Part shown: positions 9,037 through 18,575 of the stretch, one piece after another
How positions within the stretch are numbered: position 1 is the stretch's first letter
Layout of the letters: every line of letters starts with the position of its first letter
Origin: Acidimicrobiales bacterium
GTDB taxonomy: Bacteria > Actinomycetota > Acidimicrobiia > Acidimicrobiales > MedAcidi-G1
Length of the DNA: 64,000 nt
Direction: 5' to 3'
Assembly (NCBI GenBank): GCA_022452035.1
Contig: JAKURV010000004.1
Span: forward strand, 1-64,000
Notes under the pieces: generated by a model
Told to the model about the DNA's origin: nothing
What the model saw: the letters and a program-made list of their open reading frames with translations, nothing else
Databases searched by the model: none
Position numbers and translations under genes: made by a program

Positions 9037-10068
9037 ATGCGAACGGACGACAACGAGGAACGCATAGGCCTCTTCCTCGACTACGAGAACCTGGCCATCG
9101 GTGCCCGTCAGGACCTGGGTATGAAGCGCTTCGACTTCGGACCCATAGCCCGGGCCATGGCCGAGCGGGGAAGGGTCGTCTACCGGCGGGCCTATGCGGA
9201 CTGGTCGGACTTCGACGAGGACAGGCGCCATCTCACCCGCCACCAGGTCGAGCTGATCGAGATCCCGCAGCGCATGGGGACCAGCCGCAAGAACTCGGCC
9301 GACATCAAGATGGTCGTCGACGCCCTGGAGCTGGCCTTCGAGCGCGAGCACGTCACCACGATCGTCATCTGCACCGGCGACAGCGACTTCACGCCCCTGG
9401 TGCAAAAGCTCCGAGAGCTCGACCGGCGTGTCATAGGCATCGGTGTCCGGGACTCCACCTCGAAGCTGCTCCCGCCGGCGTGCGACGAGTTCATCTACTA
9501 CGACAGCCTGGAGGGCGTCGAGGCCAGCATCGCCGCCAGCAGGGCACCGAAGGCCTCCCGGGCTGTCGATGCCGACGACGAAGGCCCCGTCGAGGCACCG
9601 CCGTTGGACGAACTGGTCATCTCCACCCTGGTCGGCATGCAGGGCTCCAGCGAAGATGTGCGCGCGTCGACGTTGAAGCGGGCCATCACCCGCATCGACC
9701 CGACGTTCAACGAGTCCGACCACGGTTTCCGCGGGTTCACCGAACTGCTCCGCCACCTCGCCGAACGCAAGGTCGTCGAGCTGTCCGGGCCGAAGCGCGA
9801 CCCCGAGGTGGACCTCGTGACCGGAGACGGGCCGGGCCAGGCGGCCTTCGAGTTGCTGGTCGCCGTGGTGGCCGACAAGGCAGGGAAGAAAGGTGCAGCC
9901 CTGTCCGGCCTCAAAACCGAGATAAACCGCCGGGACGACGGCTTCAACGAGCGGGCCCTGGGCTACGGGGGCTTCCTGCAGTTCTGCAAGGCCGCCGCAG
10001 CGCGTGACCTGGTGGCCATGGCGTGGGACGACGCGCGGGGCGACTACCTGCTCTCGCCGGCCGACTAG
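9037..10068 (+). CDS. NYN-domain putative ribonuclease with two OST-HTH/LOTUS domains
   Basis: A 343-residue protein. Residues 10-165 form a NYN (PIN-like, LabA/DUF88) domain. It begins with LFLDYENLA, where the Asp would bind metal, and continues with NSADIKMVVDALE and ICTGDSDFTPLV, the conserved acidic positions of the fold; such domains are metal-dependent RNases. After an acidic linker there are two related winged-helix repeats of the LOTUS/OST-HTH type, about residues 187-250 and 265-335. Both contain an F-N-E core followed by a G-F/G-G-F turn; this domain binds RNA. No partner gene is obvious, as it sits between a DapA-like gene and a convergent P450. The RNA target is unknown. Confidence 0.88.
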   Translation: MRTDDNEERIGLFLDYENLAIGARQDLGMKRFDFGPIARAMAERGRVVYRRAYADWSDFDEDRRHLTRHQVELIEIPQRMGTSRKNSADIKMVVDALELAFEREHVTTIVICTGDSDFTPLVQKLRELDRRVIGIGVRDSTSKLLPPACDEFIYYDSLEGVEASIAASRAPKASRAVDADDEGPVEAPPLDELVISTLVGMQGSSEDVRASTLKRAITRIDPTFNESDHGFRGFTELLRHLAERKVVELSGPKRDPEVDLVTGDGPGQAAFELLVAVVADKAGKKGAALSGLKTEINRRDDGFNERALGYGGFLQFCKAAAARDLVAMAWDDARGDYLLSPAD

Positions 10069-10078
10069 CGGTCAGCGT

Positions 10079-11260
10079 TCACGCCGGCCGGAAAGCCAGG
10101 TTCAGCGGGCGCCGCACGTAGTTTCCGGTGGCGTACTCCATTGCGGCACCGTCCACCACGTAGTCGGGGCAACGGACCAGAAGTTCCTCCAGGGCGACCC
10201 GTCCCTGGAGACGGGCCGCCGCAGCGCCCAGGCAGTGGTGGGCGCCGTAACTGAAGCTGAGGATCCGTGCCGGGTCACGACCCACATCGAGGCATTCGGC
10301 GTCGTCACCGAACTCACGGTTGTCGCGGTTGGCCGCCGCGTAGCCGAGCAGCACCTTCGACCCGTCGGGGATGGTGCGGCCATGAACCTCTACGTCCCGG
10401 GTGGTGGTACGGGCCAGGTTCTGGACAGGGCTGGTGAGGCGGAGCAGTTCCTCAACGGCGCCCGGGATCATCGACGGGTCGTCGATGAGGCGCCGCCGCT
10501 GGTCGGGATGGTCGCAGAGGAGCACGGCTGATCCGCCCAGGAGTCCGGTCGTGGTGTCGTTGCCGCCGGTCACCATGGTGAAGGCGAAGCCGAGGACCCA
10601 CAGGATCGACACCGCGTCCTCACCGAGAGCGACCAACTGGCTGACCATGTCGTCACCCGGGTCGGTACGTCGCCTTTCGATAAGCCGGCCGAAGTAGTCC
10701 AGGAGGTCACCGATGCCGGACTCCGGGTCGTCGGTCCGCCCCTGGGCGGCGGCCGACACGATCTGCTCGGTCCACCGGTCGAACAGGGGCCGGTCCTCGG
10801 CCGGAACGCCCAGATAGTGGGCGACCACGAAGCTGGGGAGCGGCTTGAACAGGTCGGCCACGATGTCGCCGCCCCCTTCGGCGATGAGCCGGTCAAGGCG
10901 TTCGACCACGAAGTCCCGGACGTCGTCCTCAATGTCTGTCACCTGTCGGGGGGTGAATCCCGGGCCGACGAGCCGCCGGAACGCCGTGTGGTCGGGCGGG
11001 TCGAGGAACACGATCGGGGTGGCTTCACCCATGTCCACCCCGGTTCCCGGCTCGACGGTCAGACCGCGGGCCGACGAGAAGGTTCCGGTGTCGCGTGCGG
11101 CGTCGAACACGTCGGCGAACCGAGACAGGAACCAGAAACCGTCGTGGTTGTCTCCGCCGGGCATGTGGTGCACCGGGTCGTGGTCACGCAGGTCCCGGTA
11201 CATGGGGAAGGGGTCCCGCCACGACTCACCGGATCGCAGCACAAACTCGGTGGTGGACAT
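10079..11260 (-). CDS. Cytochrome P450
   Basis: A 393-residue bacterial class I P450 monooxygenase. The oxygen-activation helix motif GGNDTTT and the ExxR pair (EELLR) are present. The heme-ligand loop FSYGAHHCLG has its cysteine at residue 343. No ferredoxin or reductase gene is adjacent, so electrons must come from partners elsewhere. The ATG at 11260 lies 5 bases after the hemolysin III stop, so the two probably share a transcript. The gene converges with the NYN-LOTUS gene, leaving a 10-base gap. Substrate unknown; the MSTTEFVLRSGESW start resembles steroid/terpene-type actinobacterial P450s only loosely. Confidence 0.92.
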   Translation of the reverse strand: MSTTEFVLRSGESWRDPFPMYRDLRDHDPVHHMPGGDNHDGFWFLSRFADVFDAARDTGTFSSARGLTVEPGTGVDMGEATPIVFLDPPDHTAFRRLVGPGFTPRQVTDIEDDVRDFVVERLDRLIAEGGGDIVADLFKPLPSFVVAHYLGVPAEDRPLFDRWTEQIVSAAAQGRTDDPESGIGDLLDYFGRLIERRRTDPGDDMVSQLVALGEDAVSILWVLGFAFTMVTGGNDTTTGLLGGSAVLLCDHPDQRRRLIDDPSMIPGAVEELLRLTSPVQNLARTTTRDVEVHGRTIPDGSKVLLGYAAANRDNREFGDDAECLDVGRDPARILSFSYGAHHCLGAAAARLQGRVALEELLVRCPDYVVDGAAMEYATGNYVRRPLNLAFRPA

Positions 11261-11265
11261 GGGGC

Positions 11266-11922
11266 TCAGCCTGCCTTGGGCAGGACGATGAAGGCCATGG
11301 CTACGTAGTGGAGGGCCGCTGCGGCGACCGTTAGGCCGTGGAACACCTCGTGGTAGCCGAACGAGCCGGGCCACGGGTCGGGCCGCTGGAAGGCGAAAAC
11401 CACGGCGCCCGCCGTGTACAGCACCCCACCGACTAGCAACAGCACGAACCCAGCCACCCCGAGGTGGTGCCAGGCGTCGGCCACCACGGCCAGCAGACAC
11501 CAGCCGACAACTAGGTAGGGAAGGGCGACCATCGGCGTGGGAGCGGTAGCGAACCGCAGCCGGAGCGAGATGCCCACCACCGCGCCACCCCAGACGAGCA
11601 CCAGCACCAGCTTTGCTGCCCACGGAGACAGGGCAAAAGCGGCCACCGGCGTGTAGGTGGCGGCGATGGCCACGAAGATCGTGGCGTGGTCAAGGCGTTG
11701 CATCCGACGGCCACCGAGCCGTCCCCACGGGATGCGGTGGTAGAGGGCCGATACGCCGAACAGGGCCACGATGGCCAGCGAGTAGAGGGCGATGACGAAG
11801 CGGGGCCCGACGCCCGGGGCCCGCACGATCATGATGGGGGCCAAGGTCAGGGAGGCCACAAAGGCCATCCGGTGCGAAACCCCGCGGAACCGGGGTTTGG
11901 CGTCGTTGAAGGTCGTGACCAC
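11266..11922 (-). CDS. Hemolysin III / PAQR-family membrane protein
   Basis: A 218-residue integral membrane protein with about seven hydrophobic segments. Family residues are SALYH in the first third, RLDHATIFV, and FGYHEVFH near the C-terminus; these conserved Ser, His and Asp residues form the PAQR metal site. Members are called TrhA/YqfA or hemolysin III and are implicated in membrane-lipid homeostasis rather than proven haemolysis. The GTG start at 11922 has TAGGGT 8 bases upstream and no Shine-Dalgarno. It precedes the P450 gene with 5 bases between them. Confidence 0.88.
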   Translation of the reverse strand: MVTTFNDAKPRFRGVSHRMAFVASLTLAPIMIVRAPGVGPRFVIALYSLAIVALFGVSALYHRIPWGRLGGRRMQRLDHATIFVAIAATYTPVAAFALSPWAAKLVLVLVWGGAVVGISLRLRFATAPTPMVALPYLVVGWCLLAVVADAWHHLGVAGFVLLLVGGVLYTAGAVVFAFQRPDPWPGSFGYHEVFHGLTVAAAALHYVAMAFIVLPKAG

Positions 11923-11930
11923 GATCGGTC

Positions 11931-11936
11931 ACCCTA
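11931..11936 (-). promoter_or_regulatory. Putative -10 hexamer of a leaderless hemolysin III/P450 transcript
   Basis: TAGGGT on the minus strand, 8 bases before the GTG start at 11922. Confidence 0.45.
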
Positions 11937-12011
11937 CGGGGCGCGTCCGGTGGGCCGGGTCGGGCAGAATCGGGGTCGCCGCGTAGGGCGCGGCCGGGTG
12001 GAGGACGACCG

Positions 12012-13667
12012 TTGGCAGAGAGCTACGACTTCGTGATCGTCGGGGGCGGCTCCGCGGGCTGCGCTCTGGCCAACCGCCTCAGCGCCGACCCGTCCAACCG
12101 GGTGCTCGTTTTGGAGGCTGGGCGCCGCGACTGGAAGGCCGACGTGGTCATCCACATGCCAGCCGCTCTGTCAATGGGTATCGGCAACCGCTTCTACGAC
12201 TGGATGTACGAGTCCGAACCGGAGCCCCAGATGGGCGGCCGCCGGGTGTATCACGCCCGGGGCAAGGTGCTGGGCGGCTCGTCGTCCATCAACGGAATGA
12301 TCTTCCAGCGCGGGAACCCAATGGACTATGACCGGTGGGCGGCCACCCCGGGCTGCGAGGCGTGGGACTGGGCCCACTGCCTGCCCTACTTCAAGCGTAT
12401 GGAGACGTGCATTGCTGGGGCCGACGACTGGCGGGGTGGTGACGGGCCCCTGAAGCTGGAGCGGGGACCGGCCACCAGCCCGTTGTTCCGGGCCTTCCTT
12501 GAGGCTGTGGAGGAGGCCGGCCATCCGCGGACCGTCGACGTCAACGGCTACCGACAGGAGGGCTTCAATGCCTTTGACCGCAACGTCTACCGGGGTCGAC
12601 GCCAGTCGGCCGCCCGGGCCTACCTCCATCCGGTCCTGCACCGGAAGAACCTGAACCTGATCACCAAGGCGCACGCCACCCGGCTGGTCATGGACGGCAC
12701 CCGGGTCACCGGCGTCGAGTACCAGCGCCGCGGGCAACGCCACGTGGCCGCCGCCGCCGAGGTCGTCTTGTGTGGTGGAGCCATCAACACGCCGCAACTA
12801 TTGCAACTCTCGGGCATCGGCCCGGCCGCCGTGCTAAACGACGCCGGGGTCTCACCGGTCGTGGATCTGCCCGGGGTGGGGGAGAACCTCCAAGACCACC
12901 TCGAGGTGTACGTGCAGTACGCCTGCACCCAGCCGGTGTCGATGGCCCCCTACCTGGCTCGCTGGCGCAGGCCGTGGATCGGCCTGCAGTGGCTGTTCCG
13001 ACAGGGCCCCGGAGCGTCGAACCACTTCGAAGCCGGCGGGTTCCTGCGCAGCAACAACGAGGTGCGGTGGCCGAATCTGATGTTCCACTTCCTGCCCGTT
13101 GCCGTCCGCTACGACGGGTCGGTGCCGGCTGCTGGGCACGGCTACCAGTTCCACATCGGGCCCATGTTCTCCAACAGCCGCGGGTGGGTACGGATCCAGA
13201 GCGACGACCCATTCCAGAAGCCGAAGCTGCTGTTCAACTACCTGTCGACGCAGGAGGACCGCCAGGAGTGGACTGAGGCCATCGCTGTGGCCCGCAACAT
13301 CATGAACCAGCCGGCGTTCGCTCCGTTCAACGGTGGAGAGGTCTCGCCCGGACCAGACGTCCAGGGAGACGTAGCGGTGCTGGACTGGGTTCGCAAGGAC
13401 GCCGAAACCGCGTTGCACCCGTCATGCACGGCCCGCATGGGAACTGACGCCATGGGCGTAGTCGACCCGTCGACCATGCGGGTCCATGGCACACAGGGAT
13501 TGCGGGTGGTGGACGCATCGGTGATGCCCACGCTCACCAACGGGAACATCTACGCCCCGGTGATGATGACGGCCGAGAAGTCTGCTGACCTGATCCTCGA
13601 GAACACACCCCTGCCGCCGAGTGACGCCCCGCAATACCGGCACGGCGTATCCGAACCCGACTGGTAG
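12012..13667 (+). CDS. GMC-family oxidoreductase, choline dehydrogenase-like
   Basis: A 551-residue FAD-dependent alcohol oxidoreductase. The dinucleotide-binding GGGSAG is at residues 11-16. The GMC signature [14 protein letters not shown] follows. The catalytic pair is His469 (in LHPSC) and Asn512 (in TNGNIYAP). It begins with TTG at 12012, preceded by GGAGGAC at a normal distance, so this uncommon start is well supported. It heads a plus-strand run with an amidohydrolase and a DmdA-like protein. Choline dehydrogenase is the closest family label, but GMC proteins oxidise many alcohols, so the substrate is open. Confidence 0.9.
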   Translation: MAESYDFVIVGGGSAGCALANRLSADPSNRVLVLEAGRRDWKADVVIHMPAALSMGIGNRFYDWMYESEPEPQMGGRRVYHARGKVLGGSSSINGMIFQRGNPMDYDRWAATPGCEAWDWAHCLPYFKRMETCIAGADDWRGGDGPLKLERGPATSPLFRAFLEAVEEAGHPRTVDVNGYRQEGFNAFDRNVYRGRRQSAARAYLHPVLHRKNLNLITKAHATRLVMDGTRVTGVEYQRRGQRHVAAAAEVVLCGGAINTPQLLQLSGIGPAAVLNDAGVSPVVDLPGVGENLQDHLEVYVQYACTQPVSMAPYLARWRRPWIGLQWLFRQGPGASNHFEAGGFLRSNNEVRWPNLMFHFLPVAVRYDGSVPAAGHGYQFHIGPMFSNSRGWVRIQSDDPFQKPKLLFNYLSTQEDRQEWTEAIAVARNIMNQPAFAPFNGGEVSPGPDVQGDVAVLDWVRKDAETALHPSCTARMGTDAMGVVDPSTMRVHGTQGLRVVDASVMPTLTNGNIYAPVMMTAEKSADLILENTPLPPSDAPQYRHGVSEPDW

Positions 13668-13709
13668 AAGCACCGTCGTGGCGCTTCTCCTGATACAGGA
13701 GACCTCCTG

Positions 13710-14945
13710 ATGAGAACCGTCGTCCGCAACGGTGTCGTCTACGAGCCGCTTGCCGGCCAGCACCTCGGCGAGCGCACGGTGGTCATCGACGACGGCACGA
13801 TCGTCGAAGTTGTCGACGGTAAATGGTCCGGTGAGGTTGACGTCGACCTGGACGCGCGGGGCCGACACGTCCTTCCCGGCTTCGTCGACGGGCACGTACA
13901 CCTGTCGATCCACACCATGGACTTCCGCCGAGCCGCCCGAGAATGGGAGTTTGAAAGAGCCCTCGCTGTGGCGGCGCTGTCGGAGGCAACGGTGCGGCGG
14001 GGCTTCACCACGGTGCGCGACACCGGGGGCGACCTACGGGGCCTGAAGCAGTCGATCCGCCGGAACCTGTGCGGCGGACCGCGCATCGTGTCGGCCGGGC
14101 ACATGCTCTCCCAGACCGGTGGCCATGGCGACCTGCGGGGTTCAGTAGTTGACCCGCCGGAGTGCGGCTGTCAGATCATCACGTCGCCCTACGCCCACGT
14201 AGCCGACGGCCCGTCGGCGGTGCGCAAGGCAGCCCGACAGTCGTTACGCGACGGCTCGGACTTCATCAAGATCCACACTTCGGGCGGGGTGGCGTCGCCC
14301 AGTGATCCCCTTGACAGCGTGCAGTACACGCCAGAGGAGGTCTCAACGATCGTGACCGAGGCCGAGCACCGCCACACCTACGTGACGGCCCACGCCTATT
14401 CGCCGGAGTCGATGCGCTTAGCTGCCGACAATGGCGTGGCTTGCCTCGAGCACGGCAATCTGGTTGACGCGGCCACCGCCTCCCACCTTGCCGGGTTAGG
14501 CACGACGGTCGTGCCGACGCTGGTCACCTACTGGGCATTTCGGGATCACGCCGAGAAGTTCGGGTTCCCGGAACGGAACCAGGCCAAGAACGACGGCCTG
14601 TTTGAGCAGGGACGGGCAGCTATTGGGCTGTTTCGCGACGCCGGCGTGGAACTGGGCTTCGGTACTGACCTGTTGGGCGAAGCCCAGCCGTACCAAAACC
14701 AGGAGTTCGCCATCCGGGCCGAGCTGGAACCGGCGGTCGATGTGCTCCGGTCCATGTACGTCACCAACGTCCGCCTCTGTGACCTGGTGGGCAAGGTCGG
14801 CACGGTGTCACCGGGGGCGTACGGAGACCTGGTAGTGACCGACGTGGATCCACTGGAGGACCTCGCCGCTCTGGCTGACCCGGAGGCGGCGCTGGCTGCC
14901 GTGGTGCAGGGCGGTCGCCCAATCGTTGACCGCCTCGACGGCTGA
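13710..14945 (+). CDS. Metal-dependent amidohydrolase (imidazolonepropionase/prolidase-like subfamily)
   Basis: A 411-residue amidohydrolase-superfamily enzyme. The first metal ligands are His62 and His64 (GFVDGHVHLS). The bridging lysine lies in SDFIKIHTSGG, further ligand histidines in VTAHAYSPES and CLEHGNLVD, and the catalytic aspartate in GFGTDLLG. The N-terminal beta-sandwich (residues 1-55) and the C-terminal return to it (DLVVTDVDPLEDLA) are complete. The ATG at 13710 follows AGGAGACCTCC. Relatives hydrolyse cyclic amides or acyl dipeptides; the substrate cannot be named. The next gene begins 4-16 bases after its stop, so they are likely co-transcribed. Confidence 0.88.
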   Translation: MRTVVRNGVVYEPLAGQHLGERTVVIDDGTIVEVVDGKWSGEVDVDLDARGRHVLPGFVDGHVHLSIHTMDFRRAAREWEFERALAVAALSEATVRRGFTTVRDTGGDLRGLKQSIRRNLCGGPRIVSAGHMLSQTGGHGDLRGSVVDPPECGCQIITSPYAHVADGPSAVRKAARQSLRDGSDFIKIHTSGGVASPSDPLDSVQYTPEEVSTIVTEAEHRHTYVTAHAYSPESMRLAADNGVACLEHGNLVDAATASHLAGLGTTVVPTLVTYWAFRDHAEKFGFPERNQAKNDGLFEQGRAAIGLFRDAGVELGFGTDLLGEAQPYQNQEFAIRAELEPAVDVLRSMYVTNVRLCDLVGKVGTVSPGAYGDLVVTDVDPLEDLAALADPEAALAAVVQGGRPIVDRLDG

Positions 14946-14961
14946 GGGGGTGGCGAGGACC

Positions 14962-16074
14962 GTGGGACTGCAGATTGGACTCGGATCGAGGATCCGGAAG
15001 TCCCCGTTCTTCGAGGCCCTGGTTCGTCATGGTCTTACCCATGTCACCGTCTACAACCACATGTACATGCCCGGGTCGTTCGGCGATCCCGACGAGGAGT
15101 ACAGGGCGCTCGTCGAACGGGTCTCGCTGTGGGACGTGGCCGCTGAACGTCAGGTTGAGGTGGTCGGTCCGGACGCCTTCGCTCTCTGCCAGTACGTATC
15201 GGCCCGGGACCTACGAGGCATGAAAACCGGTCGGGTGCGTTACGCGCCGATGTGCGACTACGACGGGATACTCATCAACGACCCGATGGTGCTGAAGCTG
15301 GCCGAAGACCGGTTCTGGATCTCGATCGCCGACAGTGACCTACTGCTCTGGTGCCGGGCCGTAGCCACCGAACGGGACCTGGACTGCCGGGTGTTCGAGC
15401 CCGACGTGTCGCCGTTGGGTGTGCAGGGGCCGAGAGCCGACGACACGATGGCAGACCTACTGGGGGAGTGGGTTCGCGACGTCCCGTTCTTCGGATTCGT
15501 CGAGACAAGCCACGACAGCATCCCGTTCGTACTGTGCCGGTCCGGATGGAGCGGCCAGAGCGGGTTCGAACTGTTCCTCCAGGACGGTTCACGGGGCCTG
15601 GACCTCTGGGACGCCGTGTGGGCAGCAGGAGAGAAATACGGCATCCACCCCGGTGCACCGACCCTGAACGAGCGGATCGAGAGCGACCTGTTCTCGTACC
15701 GTGCCGATTGCGGCGCGGGGGCGTCACCGTTGGAAGTTGGCCTGAACCGCTACGTGTCACTGGACCGTGACGACGACTTCATCGGGAAGGTGGCCCTGCT
15801 GGCCGAACAGGAAAGGGGGCCGGCCCGACGGCTGGTGAAGGCCCTACTGACGGGGGAACGGTTTCCGGCGACCAGCGAGTCGCCGTGGCCGGCGGTGGGA
15901 CCGGACGGAACACCGTGCGGTGAGGTGAGGGTGGCCGCCTGGTCACCGAAGTACGGATCAAACCTCTGCCTGGCCCTCGTGTCAGCAGAAGTGGCCGGAG
16001 GCCCGTTCAAGGCGACGACGCCGTCCGGTGAGACCGTCCACGCCACCCACCACGCCTACTTCGCGGAGCAATAG
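14962..16074 (+). CDS. GcvT-fold tetrahydrofolate-dependent demethylase, DmdA-like
   Basis: About 370 residues of the glycine-cleavage T-protein fold, which moves a methyl or methylene group to tetrahydrofolate. Several blocks resemble the DMSP demethylase DmdA more than glycine-cleavage GcvT: VTVYNHM near the N-terminus, LWDVAAERQVEV, LKLAEDRFWISIADSD and FEPDVSPLGVQGP. The length fits DmdA (about 370). DMSP demethylation yields methylmercaptopropionate and 5-methyl-THF. No dmdB, dmdC or dmdD neighbour is seen, and no DMSP lyase. Other GcvT paralogues such as dimethylglycine or sarcosine demethylases share some of these residues. Start choice is uncertain: GTG at 14962 or at 14950, neither with good Shine-Dalgarno spacing. 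Confidence 0.65.
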   Translation: MGLQIGLGSRIRKSPFFEALVRHGLTHVTVYNHMYMPGSFGDPDEEYRALVERVSLWDVAAERQVEVVGPDAFALCQYVSARDLRGMKTGRVRYAPMCDYDGILINDPMVLKLAEDRFWISIADSDLLLWCRAVATERDLDCRVFEPDVSPLGVQGPRADDTMADLLGEWVRDVPFFGFVETSHDSIPFVLCRSGWSGQSGFELFLQDGSRGLDLWDAVWAAGEKYGIHPGAPTLNERIESDLFSYRADCGAGASPLEVGLNRYVSLDRDDDFIGKVALLAEQERGPARRLVKALLTGERFPATSESPWPAVGPDGTPCGEVRVAAWSPKYGSNLCLALVSAEVAGGPFKATTPSGETVHATHHAYFAEQ

Positions 16075-16106
16075 CCGCAGGGTTTCGGCCGCACGGCCGG
16101 CGGGAA

Positions 16107-17171
16107 CTAGTGGCTGTGCTTTAGTACGGCCCGGACGGCGTCCTCGTCGCCCTCGCGGTGCAGCAACGCCATAGCCCGGTCGACCTCGTCCAGGCCCACC
16201 ACGACACCCAGCAGGGGAGCAGTCGGAAACCCGCCCTCGTTGAGGATCCGGGCTGCCTCGTCTACCGACTGCGCGGTCCCACCCGATCCGCCGTAAACGG
16301 TCAGTGACCGCATCACCACCTTGTCGGTCACCACCGGAACCGCCTGGCGGTCCTTCAAACCCGCCCACACCACCCGACCACCGTGGTGCACCAGGTCGAA
16401 GCACAAACTCGGGGTTCCCGGCGCGCTGGCGAGGTCCACGGCCACGTTCGCCCCACCACCCGTCAGGTCCAGCACCGCCTCCACCGGATCGCAGGCCGTC
16501 ACGTCCACGACATGGTCGGCACCAACCTCGAGGGCCACGCCCAAACGGAGGGCGTCCTCTTCGGTTCCGGTCACGATCACGGTTCCTGCGCCCAGCAACC
16601 TTGCATACGCCGCGCAGGTCAGGCCCATGTGGCCTGGCCCCTGAATCACGATCGACTGGCCTTCCCGGAAACCGACCTTTTCCAGCCACGCCACCATGTT
16701 GGACAGGGGTTCGAACAGGGTCAGTTCTTCGGCCGACACGGAGCCGGTCAGCGGGGCTAGGTGCGTGCCAGGCAGCACGGCCATGTACTCGCCATAGCCG
16801 CCCCACAAGCCGGATCCCTCGTCCAGGCCAAACGAGTACCCGTAGCAGCGCACACCGAACGGGTTGCCCTCGTACGGCGGCCCGAACCAGACAATGTCCA
16901 CCGCCACCCGGTCACCGACCGCTACCCCCAGGTCGGCGTCGTCAGCCAGGGCATGGACCCGACCCACGATCTCGTGACCGGGTACCACCGGGGATACCTC
17001 GCCTGGTACGTGGCGGTGCCCGGCCAACTGGGCCACGTCGCTGTGGCACAACCCGACCGCCTCCACAGCTAGTACAGCGCCCCCTGGTGGGGGTGTCGGC
17101 ACGGAGAAGTCATCGCGTAACGCCCAGGTGCCATCGCCGTGGAACACCACAGCCCGGCAGGTATCGCCCAT
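16107..17171 (-). CDS. Zinc-type alcohol dehydrogenase-like MDR oxidoreductase
   Basis: A 354-residue medium-chain dehydrogenase/reductase. Catalytic-zinc residues are in GLCHSDVAQLAGH and PGHEIVGRV, and the Rossmann segment is GPGHMGLTCAAYARLLGA. The four-cysteine structural-zinc lobe of classical ADHs is missing: the corresponding stretch, around GNPFGVRCYGYSFG, has one cysteine only. The ATG at 17171 begins the MDR homology and lies 29 bases after the thiolase stop, so it may be the last gene of the minus-strand SDR/acyl-CoA dehydrogenase/thiolase set. Substrate unknown. Confidence 0.85.
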   Translation of the reverse strand: MGDTCRAVVFHGDGTWALRDDFSVPTPPPGGAVLAVEAVGLCHSDVAQLAGHRHVPGEVSPVVPGHEIVGRVHALADDADLGVAVGDRVAVDIVWFGPPYEGNPFGVRCYGYSFGLDEGSGLWGGYGEYMAVLPGTHLAPLTGSVSAEELTLFEPLSNMVAWLEKVGFREGQSIVIQGPGHMGLTCAAYARLLGAGTVIVTGTEEDALRLGVALEVGADHVVDVTACDPVEAVLDLTGGGANVAVDLASAPGTPSLCFDLVHHGGRVVWAGLKDRQAVPVVTDKVVMRSLTVYGGSGGTAQSVDEAARILNEGGFPTAPLLGVVVGLDEVDRAMALLHREGDEDAVRAVLKHSH

Positions 17172-17200
17172 CTCTGGCGTTTCCGGTCGACCCGCCCGCC

Positions 17201-18394
17201 CTAGACCCGTTGAAGCAGGGTGCCGGTTCCGAGGCCGCCGCCGCAGCACATTGTTACGAGGGCGTACTCGCCATCGGTGCGCTGCAACTCGTGGACGGCC
17301 TTGGTGGTGAGGATGGCACCGGTGCCGCCCAGCGGGTGGCCGAGTGCGATGGCGCCACCGTTGGGGTTGACCCGCTCCATGTCGGGGCCAACCTCCTTCT
17401 CCCAGCAGAGCACCACCGACGCGAAGGCCTCGTTGATCTCGACGACGTCGATGTCATCGATGGCCATGCCGTTGTCGGCCAGCAGCTTTTGTGTGGCCCC
17501 GATCGGGCCAGTCAGCATGAACTCGGGGTCGGAACCAACGAGGCAGGTGTCGACCACTCTGGCCAGCGGCGCCACGCCGAGTGCTGCTGCTTTGTCGGCG
17601 GTCATGAGCAGGACGGCGCCAGCACCGTCGGAGATCTGCGACGACGAGGCGGCCGTGTGCACTCCGTCGGGCCGCCCCGACGGCTTGAGTTGAGCCAGCC
17701 CCTCCATCGTTGTTTCGCGTAGCCCCTCGTCCCGGGCGACGGTCACTGTCTCGCCGGTGACGCTGCCCTCTTCATCAAGCACCGGGGCCTCTACGTTCAC
17801 CAGTTGGGTTCCGTAACGGTCCTCCTGCCACGCCCGTGCCGCCCGGTCCTGGGACTGCTTGCCGAAAGCGTCGCAGTCCTCGCGGGTGAGGCCCCAGTGG
17901 TCGGCCATGCGCTCAGAGCCCTCGAACTGGGAGGTGAATTCGAAGTGGTCGAAGTAGTTGCGGTTGATCGGGCGCCCCGAGTTGGGTTCCTTGGGTGTGG
18001 TGGCGCCAAACCCGACCTGGCTCATCAACTCGATCCCGCAGCCCACGGCGACATCCACCGTGCCTGATGCGACCAGGGCGTAGGCGAGGTTGGTGGCCTG
18101 CTGGGACGAGCCGCACTGGGCGTCGACCGTGGTGGCCGGTGCCTCGATCGGCAAACCGGCGGTCAGCCACGCCGTGCGGGTCACGTTCATGGACTGCATG
18201 CCGACCTGCCCGACGCAGCCGCCGACTACCTGGCCGACCTCGAGCGGATCGACCCCGGTGCGGTCAAACAGGGCCCGCTGGACTGTGCCCAGCACGTCAA
18301 CCGAGTGGCAGGAGGACAGGCCGCCGTTGCGACGGCCGATCGGGGTGCGGACGGCATCGACGATGACGACGGGGTTGTCGGTGTTTGCAGTCAT
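17201..18394 (-). CDS. Thiolase (acetyl-CoA acyltransferase family)
   Basis: A 397-residue thiolase that cleaves or forms a 3-ketoacyl-CoA. The acyl-carrying Cys94 is in VDAQCGSS, the catalytic His353 in ALGHPLGGTGA and the proton-donor cysteines 383/384 in MCCGGGLGTG. All three are intact, so it should be active. The ATG at 18394 has GGAG eight bases upstream. It lies after an acyl-CoA dehydrogenase and an SDR on the same strand, which points to degradation of a fatty acyl, steroid side-chain or branched acyl-CoA. Chain-length specificity is not readable. Confidence 0.92.
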   Translation of the reverse strand: MTANTDNPVVIVDAVRTPIGRRNGGLSSCHSVDVLGTVQRALFDRTGVDPLEVGQVVGGCVGQVGMQSMNVTRTAWLTAGLPIEAPATTVDAQCGSSQQATNLAYALVASGTVDVAVGCGIELMSQVGFGATTPKEPNSGRPINRNYFDHFEFTSQFEGSERMADHWGLTREDCDAFGKQSQDRAARAWQEDRYGTQLVNVEAPVLDEEGSVTGETVTVARDEGLRETTMEGLAQLKPSGRPDGVHTAASSSQISDGAGAVLLMTADKAAALGVAPLARVVDTCLVGSDPEFMLTGPIGATQKLLADNGMAIDDIDVVEINEAFASVVLCWEKEVGPDMERVNPNGGAIALGHPLGGTGAILTTKAVHELQRTDGEYALVTMCCGGGLGTGTLLQRV

Positions 18395-18575
18395 GAAATG
18401 TGCTCCAGAGAGGGGAAGGCTCCGACCACCCTAACGATTACCGGACCGGGCATGTGAGGTCGAGCGAGACGGGAAGAGCTAGCGACGACGGCGCACGACC
18501 ACCACACCACCCTCGCCTTGGAGTGCTATCCGTTCCGGGACCCGGAGTCTCAGGACTGGTAACTGGCCGGAATCC

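Noticed and set aside
16304..17722. A 472-codon plus-strand open frame rich in Pro and Arg
   Set aside because: It is antisense to the alcohol dehydrogenase and thiolase genes; low-complexity composition and no domain.
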